In this document: one piece after another, positions 52,927 to 60,685 of the stretch
How positions within the stretch are numbered: the stretch's first letter is position 1
How the letters are laid out: every line of letters starts with the position of its first letter
Assembly: GCA_937871505.1 (NCBI GenBank)
Contig: CALMPF010000035.1
Location: forward strand, 1-64,000
DNA length: 64,000 nt
Source: an uncultured Planctomycetia bacterium
GTDB lineage: Bacteria > Planctomycetota > Phycisphaerae > Phycisphaerales > SM1A02
Reading direction: 5' to 3'
Position numbers and translations under genes: made by a program
Notes under the pieces: model-generated
What the model was told of the DNA's origin: nothing
The model's input: the letters and a program-made list of their open reading frames with translations, nothing else
The model's database searches: none

Positions 52927-54645
52927 ATGGCACTTCCCTTCCAGCACACCTTCCGGAATGTCCGCCGCTACCAGCAGGTCCTGCGCGTGCTCGCCCGCTA
53001 CGGCTTCGGCGGCTTCGTCCACGAGGCGGGGCTGGACCGCCTGCTCGAGCGCGGATTCCGGCTCTTCGGGAGCGAGGTTCCGACGTCGATCGCCTCGATG
53101 ACGCCCGCCGAGCGCGTCCGCCGCGCGATGGAGGAGCTCGGGCCGACGTTCATCAAGCTGGGCCAGATCCTCAGCACCCGTCGCGATCTCATCCCCGACG
53201 ACTGGGCGGTCGAGTTCTCAAGGCTTCAGGACAGCGTTCCCGCGGATCCCTGGGCAGAGGTCAAGGTCAGGCTCGACGAGGCGTTCGGGGAGGAGCTGGC
53301 GACGCTCTTCGCGTTCATCGACGAGAAGCCGCTTGCCGCAGCCTCGATGGCGCAGGTGCACGCCGCGCGGCGCCCGGACGGCCGCGAGGTCGTCCTGAAG
53401 ATCCTCAGGCCAGGGCTCCACGACATGGTCGACAGCGACATGGAGGCGCTGCGGTTCATCGCTCACCAGATCGAAGGTCACGTCTCCAATGTCGGCGTGA
53501 GCCCGGTCGAAGTCGTCGACGAGTTCGCGCGGCAGCTCAAGCGCGAGCTCGATCTCACCCACGAGGGACGCTCGACGGACCGCCTCCGCGCCGCCTTCGC
53601 GGACGATCCCGGCGTCGGCTTTCCCGAAGTGCACTGGGACGCGACGGCGGACACCGTGCTCACCCTCCAGCGGATCGACGGCGTCCCGCTCTCCCGAGCC
53701 GACATCCCCGCGATCCCCCTCGAAGAGCGCAAGCTCGCCGTCGACCACGGCGCGAAGGCGGTGCTGCGCCAGTGCCTCGAACTGGGCTTCTTCCACGCCG
53801 ATCCGCACCCCGGAAATCTCTTCCTGGTTCCCGGCGGCAAGATCGTCTTCATCGACATGGGGATGACCGGGCGGATCGAGCCTCAGACCCGGAAGACCAT
53901 CGCCAGGCTGGTGCACGGGACCGCGACAGGCGACGTCGAGGAGGTCGCGCGGGCCGCACTGGCCATCGGCGACGTCGATCCGGAGACGGTCGACGAGCGG
54001 GCTCTGCGGCAGGATGTCCAGGAGATCGTCGGCTTCTTTCACGATGTGCCGCTGGAGCGATTCGACCTCTCCGAGCTGCTCGAGATGTTCTTCTCCGCGC
54101 TGCGCCGCCATCACGTGAAGGTCCCCGCCGACCTCGCCCTGCTCATCAAGGCGCTCAGCTCGATCGAGGGCGTCGGCAAGATGCTCGACCCCGACTTCGA
54201 CATGGTCGCCTATGTCCGCCCGTACATCGAGCGCATCATGCTCGAGCAGGCGAGCCCGCTCGCGGTGGCGCGGCGCATGAAGGAGGCGGCGCTGGTGTAC
54301 GCGCAGCTCGCGGAGACGCTTCCGCAGGAGCTGCTCGATCTCATGACGCGGCTGCGGCGGAGCCGCCTGACCGTCAACCTCGAGCATCGCGGTCTCTCGG
54401 AAGTCACGACGGTGATCGAGCACGCGAGCCGGAACATCGCCTATGCGCTGACGATCGCGGCGCTGGTCGTCGGCAGCTCGATCATCGTGCTCGCGTCGCG
54501 CACCGCAGGCGGCGCTCCGGCCTGGCACATCGTCGGCATCTGCGGCCTGATCCTCGCCGGGATGATCGCGCTGCTCTTCATCCGCGACAACCGGCGCTTC
54601 CGGAAGCGCGAGCTCTCGCCGCGCAAGCCCGGAATCCGGCGGTAG
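52927..54645 (+). CDS. UbiB/ABC1-family atypical protein kinase-like protein
   Basis: This encodes 572 residues from ATG 52927. The family hallmarks are present in order: the KxGQ motif in TFIKLGQILSTR, the Ala-rich nucleotide loop PLAAASMAQVHAA, VVLKILRPG with the Lys, an ELDLTHEGR helix, the catalytic-loop HADPHPGNLF and the metal-binding FIDMGMTGR. Two transmembrane helices close the protein (about 496-520 and 525-545). UbiB proteins bind ATP and act on lipid substrates in quinone synthesis or as ABC1-type regulators; protein-kinase activity is not typical. Because no ubi genes surround it, a role in quinone or lipid homeostasis is only inferred. An upstream ATG at 52873 is possible but adds a non-conserved leader. 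Confidence 0.92.
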   Translation: MALPFQHTFRNVRRYQQVLRVLARYGFGGFVHEAGLDRLLERGFRLFGSEVPTSIASMTPAERVRRAMEELGPTFIKLGQILSTRRDLIPDDWAVEFSRLQDSVPADPWAEVKVRLDEAFGEELATLFAFIDEKPLAAASMAQVHAARRPDGREVVLKILRPGLHDMVDSDMEALRFIAHQIEGHVSNVGVSPVEVVDEFARQLKRELDLTHEGRSTDRLRAAFADDPGVGFPEVHWDATADTVLTLQRIDGVPLSRADIPAIPLEERKLAVDHGAKAVLRQCLELGFFHADPHPGNLFLVPGGKIVFIDMGMTGRIEPQTRKTIARLVHGTATGDVEEVARAALAIGDVDPETVDERALRQDVQEIVGFFHDVPLERFDLSELLEMFFSALRRHHVKVPADLALLIKALSSIEGVGKMLDPDFDMVAYVRPYIERIMLEQASPLAVARRMKEAALVYAQLAETLPQELLDLMTRLRRSRLTVNLEHRGLSEVTTVIEHASRNIAYALTIAALVVGSSIIVLASRTAGGAPAWHIVGICGLILAGMIALLFIRDNRRFRKRELSPRKPGIRR

Positions 54646-54766
54646 GCCGCGGCATCCGGCCGCCGCTGCCGCCCGATGGCGGGGCCGTCCGGCTGCGCAC
54701 GAGGCGGCGGACGACTCCCCGCGGCGCCCCGACTCGATCCGGTCAGCCGACTTCGGGGCGCGACGC

Positions 54767-55699
54767 TCAGCGACCTCGGGTCTTCGCGCGCGGAGCGCCG
54801 CGCGAGCCCGACCGGCCGCTCTGCGCGCCGGTCTTGTGCAGGCCTTCTCCCAATCCCTCGCCCAGGCCGCTCAGAATGCCGCCGACAGAGGTCATCAGGT
54901 GCGATGCCGTCCCGGAAGCGAGGCGCGACGCCGCCTTCAGGGACTCGCGGGCGAGCTGCGCCGGATCGTCGCCGACCGCGTTCGCCACGCGCTCGACGGC
55001 CGGGCGCATCTCCGAAGCGGCCCGGCGAGCGTCGTCCACGAGCGTCGAGACCTGGTCGCGCAGCGAGCCGGCGAGCGTCCTCGAGTACTCCATCATCGCG
55101 TCGAACGCGGCGCTGCCCGCCTTGGTCATCGACTCCTGAAGCGGCGTCAGCGCCTCGGTGACCGCCCGCGCTTGCTTCTTCGCTCCCGCCGCGCCGCGCC
55201 GGCCGGCGTCCACGGCGGCGTCGGCGCCCTCGGCGACGCCACGGACCACCTCTCGAAGGGCGCTCTCCCGCGCCGACGGCATCGCGTCCCGGAGCGCCTC
55301 GACCGCGCCGCCGAGCATCGTCTCGGCGACGTCGCGGATCGCGCGGGGCGAGACTCCCTGCCCGTGCAGTGCCTTGGTGGTCAGCTCGCGCATCTCGGCG
55401 CGGATGCGATCGCCGCGGAGCGGAGATCCTGCCGCCGCTGCGCGGCCCGCGGATCGCGCCGGGGCGGCCCGCCTGGTTCCCGCGGTCGCTCCTCGCACCG
55501 CGGTCGGCTTCGCGCCCGCCCGCTTCCTCGCGGGCGCAGCGGGCGGGGCCGCCGAACGCGTCTTCTTCGCCGATGCCGCGGGCTTCTCGGCCGTCCCCGT
55601 CCTGCGCCTCGATGCGCCGTCCTTCGCAGATGCCGCTGCGCCCCCCGCCTTGCCGGAGCTCTTGCGCGTCGCCTTCTTCGCCGCCGTCTTCCGTGCCAT
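54767..55699 (-). CDS. Hypothetical protein with a histone-like basic N-terminus
   Basis: This encodes 310 residues from ATG 55699 (a GTG at 55705 is in frame). The first 95 residues are a Lys/Ala/Arg-rich tail with repeated AKK, KKA and RKR, resembling the tails of bacterial H1-like and PhaF-like proteins. The rest is Ala-rich amphipathic helix, with MRELTTKALHGQGVSPRAIRDVAE and repeated ALREVVRGVAEGADAAVD-type segments. It is reminiscent of the DUF6781 group, but I could not confirm that. A DNA- or polymer-binding scaffold is a possible role. It lies six bases after the neighbouring membrane protein gene, and both probably belong to the unit starting at ribH. Confidence 0.72.
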   Translation of the reverse strand: MARKTAAKKATRKSSGKAGGAAASAKDGASRRRTGTAEKPAASAKKTRSAAPPAAPARKRAGAKPTAVRGATAGTRRAAPARSAGRAAAAGSPLRGDRIRAEMRELTTKALHGQGVSPRAIRDVAETMLGGAVEALRDAMPSARESALREVVRGVAEGADAAVDAGRRGAAGAKKQARAVTEALTPLQESMTKAGSAAFDAMMEYSRTLAGSLRDQVSTLVDDARRAASEMRPAVERVANAVGDDPAQLARESLKAASRLASGTASHLMTSVGGILSGLGEGLGEGLHKTGAQSGRSGSRGAPRAKTRGR

Positions 55700-55705
55700 G
55701 ACCAC

Positions 55706-56407
55706 TCACTCCCTGACGATGTGATCGCGCAGGTCCGTGAGGAATCGCACGATCTGACCCTGTTCCTTGGGCGTCGAGGCCGCCTCGACGTCCTGCTGCC
55801 AGAAGTCGAGGAAGCGGATCGCTCCCTCGGTCTCGAATGTCACCGGCCTCCGCGGGCGGCGCTCCGCTTCGCGCCGGCCGTCGCGCCGCGCCTCGGCGAG
55901 GCGGTCTGCGTCGCTGACCGTGCGCTCGCGTCCTTCGGCGATCCGCTCGCCCATGCGCATCCACTCGACGACCCACTCGTCGAGGAAGCGCCGTCGCTCC
56001 GCCTCGTCTCCGATCGCGAGGTACCTCCCCGCGCCATCCGCGAGGATCTCCTTCGCCATGAGCCTGACGTTCTGCCGCAGCGTCTCCCGCGCCGGGCCGG
56101 AGAGGCCCGCAAGAAAGCCGGCGAGCACCGCCGACTCGGACTGGCTCAGGCCGCGGAAGCGATCGGCGAAATCCCGCAGGAAGCGGATGCGCTCCTCGAT
56201 CGGAAGCCTGCTGAAATCCTCCATCGCGAGGTACGCCATCACCCCGTCGACGGGCGAGTCGAAGATGCTCGGCGGCGGCTTCCACCGCGACGACCACCAC
56301 GCGGCTCCGCCCGCGACGAGCCCGGCGATGGCGAGCGCCGCCGCAGTCGCCACGACCGCACGGCGGTGGCGCGAAAGAAGGTCGGCGATGGAGTCGCGGT
56401 CCATCAT
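55706..56407 (-). CDS. Hypothetical single-pass membrane protein
   Basis: This encodes 233 residues. A transmembrane helix (about 17-40; AVVATAAALAIAGLVAGGAAWW) is followed by an extracytoplasmic helical domain with FLRDFADRFRGLSQSESAVLAGFLAGL and FLDEWVVEWMRMGERIAEGR, ending in LRDHIVRE. The tail is rich in Arg/Glu. I do not recognise a family, though the layout is common among planctomycete hypotheticals. It starts two bases after the pseudopilin gene and precedes the histone-like gene, so it is translated from the same message. Confidence 0.75.
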   Translation of the reverse strand: MMDRDSIADLLSRHRRAVVATAAALAIAGLVAGGAAWWSSRWKPPPSIFDSPVDGVMAYLAMEDFSRLPIEERIRFLRDFADRFRGLSQSESAVLAGFLAGLSGPARETLRQNVRLMAKEILADGAGRYLAIGDEAERRRFLDEWVVEWMRMGERIAEGRERTVSDADRLAEARRDGRREAERRPRRPVTFETEGAIRFLDFWQQDVEAASTPKEQGQIVRFLTDLRDHIVRE

Positions 56408-56409
56408 CG

Positions 56410-57039
56410 TCAGTCCAGTGCCGTCTCCGGCTCGAGCGGCTCCGGCGGAGCGGCGATCCGCGCGCTGCCGTCGATGTAGAGGGCGTTGCGCGGAACGCGG
56501 TCGCCGATCTTGTGGCGCTCCTGAGTGTCGAGGAGGACGGGAATCGTGTTGGAAGCCGCGCGCTCATAGAGCGCGGTGACGACCCGCGCCTCGAGCTCCT
56601 TCCGCTGCCGCGGCGGCATGAAGAGCGCGTTCGGCGGAAGCTGGAACTGCACTTCGGGGGTGAGAACGTAAAGCCCCGGCAGATAGAGATAGCTCGTGCC
56701 GGTCTCGTAGGACTCCGGATCAAAGTCCCCCGGACATCGCCATGCGGGGTTGTCGCGCGGAATGTACGAGCGGAGCGCCCACGGGAGCCCGCCGACCGGG
56801 CCGCCGGGGGTGACCACGGGAATCGGATCGGTGTTGGGGAGCAGCGACGCATTCGCCGAGCGGAATGCGTCGATGCCTCCGTGAAGCTGGCGAAGGTTCG
56901 AGAGGCAGCCGGTCGAGTGCGCTTCCGCCTGGATTCGCCCGATCACCGGAAAGAGCAGCCCGACGAGCACGATCAGGATCGAGATCACCACCAGCGCCTC
57001 GACCAGCGTGAAGCCGCGATGACTCCTCTCCCGACGCAC
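56410..57039 (-). CDS. Type II secretion pseudopilin-like protein
   Basis: This encodes 209 residues from GTG 57039. The prepilin signature RG^FTLVEALVVISILIVLVGLLFPVIG is at residues 8-34 (cleavage after Gly9, Glu at +5), giving a hydrophobic N-terminal helix. The following domain has CLSNLRQLHGGIDAFR, typical of planctomycete prepilin-type N-methylated proteins, a conserved Cys pair (CLSN and WRCPGDF), and a polar C-terminus with NALYIDGSARI. It should be processed by a prepilin peptidase and inserted into a pseudopilus or sit in the envelope. The frame is open upstream but lacks features there. Confidence 0.85.
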   Translation of the reverse strand: MRRERSHRGFTLVEALVVISILIVLVGLLFPVIGRIQAEAHSTGCLSNLRQLHGGIDAFRSANASLLPNTDPIPVVTPGGPVGGLPWALRSYIPRDNPAWRCPGDFDPESYETGTSYLYLPGLYVLTPEVQFQLPPNALFMPPRQRKELEARVVTALYERAASNTIPVLLDTQERHKIGDRVPRNALYIDGSARIAAPPEPLEPETALD

Positions 57040-57187
57040 GGGGCGAGTATAGCGATCGGCGCTCGCGCTCCATCGACCTCCGCCGATCGCATCCCGTCGC
57101 GCCCGATCGCGTCCGGTCGGCGAGCCTGCGATGGACGTCTGAAGCCGAGCGTGCGGCCTCGAGCCGGGGCTGCGGCGCCCGGCCCGA

Positions 57188-58165
57188 TCAGTCGCCTCCG
57201 CCGTCGCCGCCTCCGCCGTCGTCACCGCCGCCGCTCCCGTCGCCGGCCTCGAAGATCGTGTCGATGAACCCCTCGGGATCGAATGGCTGAACGTCCTCCG
57301 GCCGCTCGCCGACTCCAACGAGCTTGACCGGCACGTCGAGGGTGTCGCGGATCGCGACGACGATCCCGCCCTTGGCGGTGCCGTCGAGCTTGGCGAGGAA
57401 GATCCCGGTCACGTCGATGGCCTGCTTGAAGAGCTCCGCCTGCCGGATCGCGTTCTGCCCGCTCGTGGCGTCTAGGACCAGCAGCACCTCGTGCGGCCCG
57501 TCCGGGATCTTCTTGCGCACCACGTTGCGGATCTTGGTGAGCTGCCGCATCAGGTTCTCCTGCGTATGCAGGCGGCCCGCCGTGTCGATCAGCAGCACAT
57601 CGACGCCGCGGGCCAGAGCGGCGTCGACGGCGTCGAAGACCACGGCAGCCGGATCGGCACCCTGCGCGCCCTTGACGATCTCCACGCCGAGCCGCTGCGC
57701 CCAGATCTCGAGCTGGGCGACGGCGCCCGCGCGGAAGGTGTCCGCAGCCGCGAGGAGGACGCTTCGACCCTGGTCCCGAAGCGTCCGGGCGATCTTGGCG
57801 ACGCTGGTCGTCTTGCCGGCGCCGTTGATCCCCGCCACCAGGATCACGGTCGGACGCGTCGGAGCCATGGTGATGGCGCACTCGGCCTCGGACCAGCGGC
57901 TCTTGAGCTGTGCCTTGAGGAAGGCCAGCGCGTCCTCGCCGCGATCCACCTTCCCCGAGCGGAAGTCCGCTCGGAGGCGATCGATGATCTCCCGCGTCGC
58001 CTTCACGCCCACATCGGCCCCGATCAGCCTCGCTTCGATCTCATCGATGAGCTCCTCGCTCAGACGACGGCCGTGCAGGATCGAGCGGAGCCCGGCGCCG
58101 AGCGCATCCGCGGTCTTCCGCAGGCCTCGGCGAAGAAGTGCGATCGTGGACGTGAAGAGACCCAT
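57188..58165 (-). CDS. ftsY: Signal recognition particle receptor FtsY
   Basis: This encodes 325 residues from ATG 58165 (a TTG at 58180 is in frame). The N-domain helices (about 1-95) precede the GTPase: P-loop INGAGKTTSVAKIA, then DTFRAGAVAQL, DTAGRLHTQENLM and AKLDGTAKGG. The closing segment has VGVGERPEDVQPFDPEGF. FtsY docks the SRP-ribosome complex at the membrane for co-translational insertion. The N-terminus is short, without the acidic A-domain of E. coli. The C-terminal 18 residues are a Gly/Asp-rich tail, unusual for the family. The gene sits between nusB and a pseudopilin gene. Confidence 0.95.
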   Translation of the reverse strand: MGLFTSTIALLRRGLRKTADALGAGLRSILHGRRLSEELIDEIEARLIGADVGVKATREIIDRLRADFRSGKVDRGEDALAFLKAQLKSRWSEAECAITMAPTRPTVILVAGINGAGKTTSVAKIARTLRDQGRSVLLAAADTFRAGAVAQLEIWAQRLGVEIVKGAQGADPAAVVFDAVDAALARGVDVLLIDTAGRLHTQENLMRQLTKIRNVVRKKIPDGPHEVLLVLDATSGQNAIRQAELFKQAIDVTGIFLAKLDGTAKGGIVVAIRDTLDVPVKLVGVGERPEDVQPFDPEGFIDTIFEAGDGSGGGDDGGGGDGGGD

Positions 58166-58291
58166 CAGAGTCGAAAGCAAGGGGAAGGGGCGGATCGCTC
58201 CGGGCGGCGTCGGCGCCTGAGTGAAGCGGCGGCGAGAGACGTGCGCGAGCGTCGAGGAACCGGCGACCGGCGGGAGCTCCGCTCCGCGGCG

Positions 58292-58765
58292 TCAGGGCGT
58301 CGAAGGCTGCTCGCGCGATCCGAGCTCCGGCTGCTCCGCGGGACCGAGGCGCTCGCGGAAGAGCCGGTCGAGCACGCCATTCACGAAGGCAGGACTCCGC
58401 TCTCCGCCGAACTCTCGGGCCAGCTCGACGGACTCGTTGATGGCGACCTTCGGCGGCACCTCGCCGCGGACGACCTCATACCAGGCCAGCCGAAGGATGT
58501 TGCGATCGACCAGCGGCTGCCGGTGGAGCGGCCACTCTGGCACGAGGGGCCGGATCGCGGCATCCGCCTCGTCGCGGAACTCCCACGCGAGCGTCGCGAG
58601 ATCGTGGCCCCGCGCTGCGAGCTCCTCGGAGACCACGCTCTCGCTCGGATCGCGCGGCTCGTGCTCGGGCTCCTGCCAGAGCGAGCCGGGCACGCCCGAG
58701 CCTCCCGCATCGAACTGATAGAGGCACTGAAGCGCACAGCGGCGCACGGGGCGCGCCGAGCTCAC
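58292..58765 (-). CDS. nusB: Transcription antitermination factor NusB
   Basis: This encodes 157 residues from GTG 58765, overlapping the ribH stop by GTGA. It opens with RPVRRCALQCLYQFDAGG, has the helical wording VDRNILRLAWYEVVRG, and ends with PKVAINESVELAREFGGERSPAFVNGVLDRLFRE, the family signature. NusB with NusE binds boxA in rRNA leaders. A boxA-like element lies in this window upstream of the 16S gene. ribH-nusB coupling is a common bacterial arrangement. Confidence 0.95.
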   Translation of the reverse strand: MSSARPVRRCALQCLYQFDAGGSGVPGSLWQEPEHEPRDPSESVVSEELAARGHDLATLAWEFRDEADAAIRPLVPEWPLHRQPLVDRNILRLAWYEVVRGEVPPKVAINESVELAREFGGERSPAFVNGVLDRLFRERLGPAEQPELGSREQPSTP

Positions 58766-59325
58766 CGGTCGTCCTCGCCCCAGGTGCCCGAGTCCCCGTC
58801 CTCGAGTCCGTCGTCGTCGAGGTCGTTCTCAACCAGGCGCTCGAACCGCTCGCCCTCGAGGTCCGCCGCCTCGATGGCGTGGCTCGCCTCGATCGCGGCG
58901 ACCATCGCCTCCGCCCCCTTGTTGCCCTTGCTTCCCCCTGAGCGCTCCCGAGCCTGGTCGAGGTTCGCGACCGTGAGCACGCCGAACGCGACCGGCACGC
59001 CGGTCTCGATGGCGACGGCTGCGCAGGCGTTCGCGACCGCGGAGGCGAGGTACTCGTCGTGCCGGGTCTCGCCGGTGACGACGCAGCCGAGGACCACCAC
59101 GGCGTCGACGCTTCCTCCATGCGCGAGCCGCGCGGCGATCACCGGCAGCTCGAAGGTGCCCGGCGCCCCGAGGACCACGAGATCCTCGCTCGCATCTCCG
59201 CCGGCGCGGGCGAAGGCATCGGTCGCACCGGCGAGCAGCGCCGAAGTGATCGCGTCGTGATAGCGGCTCACGACGATGCCGATGCGCAGTTGCTCCGCCG
59301 AGGTCTGCGGCGTGGGGACATGCAT
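58762..59325 (-). CDS. ribH: 6,7-dimethyl-8-ribityllumazine synthase
   Basis: This encodes 187 residues. The core covers IGIVVSRYHDAITSALLAGATDAF, VVLGAPGTFELPVIAARLA, VDAVVVLGCVVTGETRHDEYLASAVANACAAVAIE (with the catalytic-site His), GVPVAFGVLTVANLDQARERSGG and KGAEAMVAAIEASH. It condenses a ribityl-pyrimidine with dihydroxybutanone phosphate in riboflavin synthesis and forms hollow capsids in many bacteria. The C-terminal 35 residues are acidic and extra to the fold. It is the first gene of the ribH-nusB-ftsY run and is divergent from the dehydrogenase gene. Confidence 0.95.
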   Translation of the reverse strand: MHVPTPQTSAEQLRIGIVVSRYHDAITSALLAGATDAFARAGGDASEDLVVLGAPGTFELPVIAARLAHGGSVDAVVVLGCVVTGETRHDEYLASAVANACAAVAIETGVPVAFGVLTVANLDQARERSGGSKGNKGAEAMVAAIEASHAIEAADLEGERFERLVENDLDDDGLEDGDSGTWGEDDR

Positions 59326-59541
59326 GGGGGCGATGGTAGTCGGGCGGACGGGGCGCATCGGCCGAGCGGCGCCCTCCGGGTGCATCGCGACCGCGGGCGG
59401 TGGCGGCGGATCCGGACGGGGAGACGACGCCGATGGAGCGCGGACGGCCGCTCGATCCTCGATCGCGCCTCCGAGGCGAGGCCGGGCGCGGAGCGGATGC
59501 CGCCGCGCCGGGCACCCCTGGCGCGGCGGTAGCATGGCCGC

Positions 59542-60564
59542 ATGAGCACGCGAAGAGTGCGCTGCGGCGTCGTCGGAGTCGGTCGGATGGGTCGGCACCA
59601 CGCGCGGCTCTACGCCCAGGTCGACGGCGCCGAGCTCGTCGGCGTCGTCGACGCCGATCCGCAGCGCCGCAGCATCGTCGTCGAGGAGTATGGCGGCGTC
59701 GCCTGCGCGACCGTCGAGGAGCTGCTCGCGCTCGGGGTCGAGGCCGTGACCGTCGCCGTCCCGACCGTCCACCACCGGCGCGTCGCCGAGCCGCTGCTCT
59801 CGGCGGGCGTCGCCTGCCTGATCGAGAAGCCGCTTGCGCCGGATGTCGCCGAAGCGCGAGCCATCGCCGATCTGGCGGATCGCAGCGGGTCGGTGCTCCA
59901 GGTCGGTCATGTCGTGCGCTACGACCCGGTGATGGTCGCGATCCGGGCCCTGCCGGGAGTCGTGCCGCGCTTCGTCGAGGTCGACCGGATCTCGCCGATG
60001 ACCTTCCGCAGCGTCGATGTCGGCGTCGTCCTCGACATGATGATCCACGACATCGACCTCCTGCTCATGCTCGTCGGACGCGAGCCGGACGAGGTTCACG
60101 CGAGCGCCGTCGGCGTCCTCGGCGAGGCCGAGGATGTCTGCAACGCCCGACTCGTCTTCCGCCCCCGCGGCGGGGCCCCGGAGTGCGTGGCGAACGTCAC
60201 CGCGAGCCGCCTCGCGCTCAAGACGGAGCGCAAGATCCGGGTGATCGGCGAGGAGCTCTACGTCTCCGCGGACTTCGTCGCCCGCACCGGCACGGTTGTC
60301 CGCAAGACAGCCAACGCCGAGCGGCTGAGTGACCTGCGCCGACGGCTCCGCGACGGCGAAGACCTGTCGGGGCTGGATTTCCGCGAGCTCGTGACCATCG
60401 ACGCGCTGGAGGTCGGCAGCGACGAACCCCTGCGCCGCCAGCTTGACGAGTTCCTCGCCGCGGTGCGCGGCGAACGCCGCCCACAGGTGGATGCCGAGGC
60501 CGGCTTCGCCGCGGTTCGCACGGCGGAGCGGATCGTCGCCGCCGCGGGTTCGGGGCGCGTTTAG
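59542..60564 (+). CDS. Gfo/Idh/MocA-family NAD(P)-dependent oxidoreductase
   Basis: This encodes 340 residues. The Rossmann domain opens with VRCGVVGVGRMGRHHARLYA (GxGxxG), has GVVDADPQRR, AVTVAVPTVHHRRVAEPLL, and the conserved CLIEKPLA with the Lys. The C-terminal sheet domain has the active-site-like DVGVVLDMMIHDIDLLLML, with the His of the HDID motif. Members of this family oxidise or epimerise sugars, inositols or UDP-sugars. It ends with an EVGSDEPLRRQLDEFLAAVRGERRP segment typical of the group. No sugar genes adjoin it, so no substrate can be assigned. It is divergent from ribH across 216 bp. Confidence 0.92.
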   Translation: MSTRRVRCGVVGVGRMGRHHARLYAQVDGAELVGVVDADPQRRSIVVEEYGGVACATVEELLALGVEAVTVAVPTVHHRRVAEPLLSAGVACLIEKPLAPDVAEARAIADLADRSGSVLQVGHVVRYDPVMVAIRALPGVVPRFVEVDRISPMTFRSVDVGVVLDMMIHDIDLLLMLVGREPDEVHASAVGVLGEAEDVCNARLVFRPRGGAPECVANVTASRLALKTERKIRVIGEELYVSADFVARTGTVVRKTANAERLSDLRRRLRDGEDLSGLDFRELVTIDALEVGSDEPLRRQLDEFLAAVRGERRPQVDAEAGFAAVRTAERIVAAAGSGRV

Positions 60565-60685
60565 CTCCAGCGCAGCCCTCGGAACCTCGAGCGACGCGAC
60601 CGCCCGAACAGCGTGCAGAGCTCGGGGTGAACCACGCCGCACTCGGCGCGGTTCGCTCGCACCGGGATCACCGCGCGCTGGAGCA

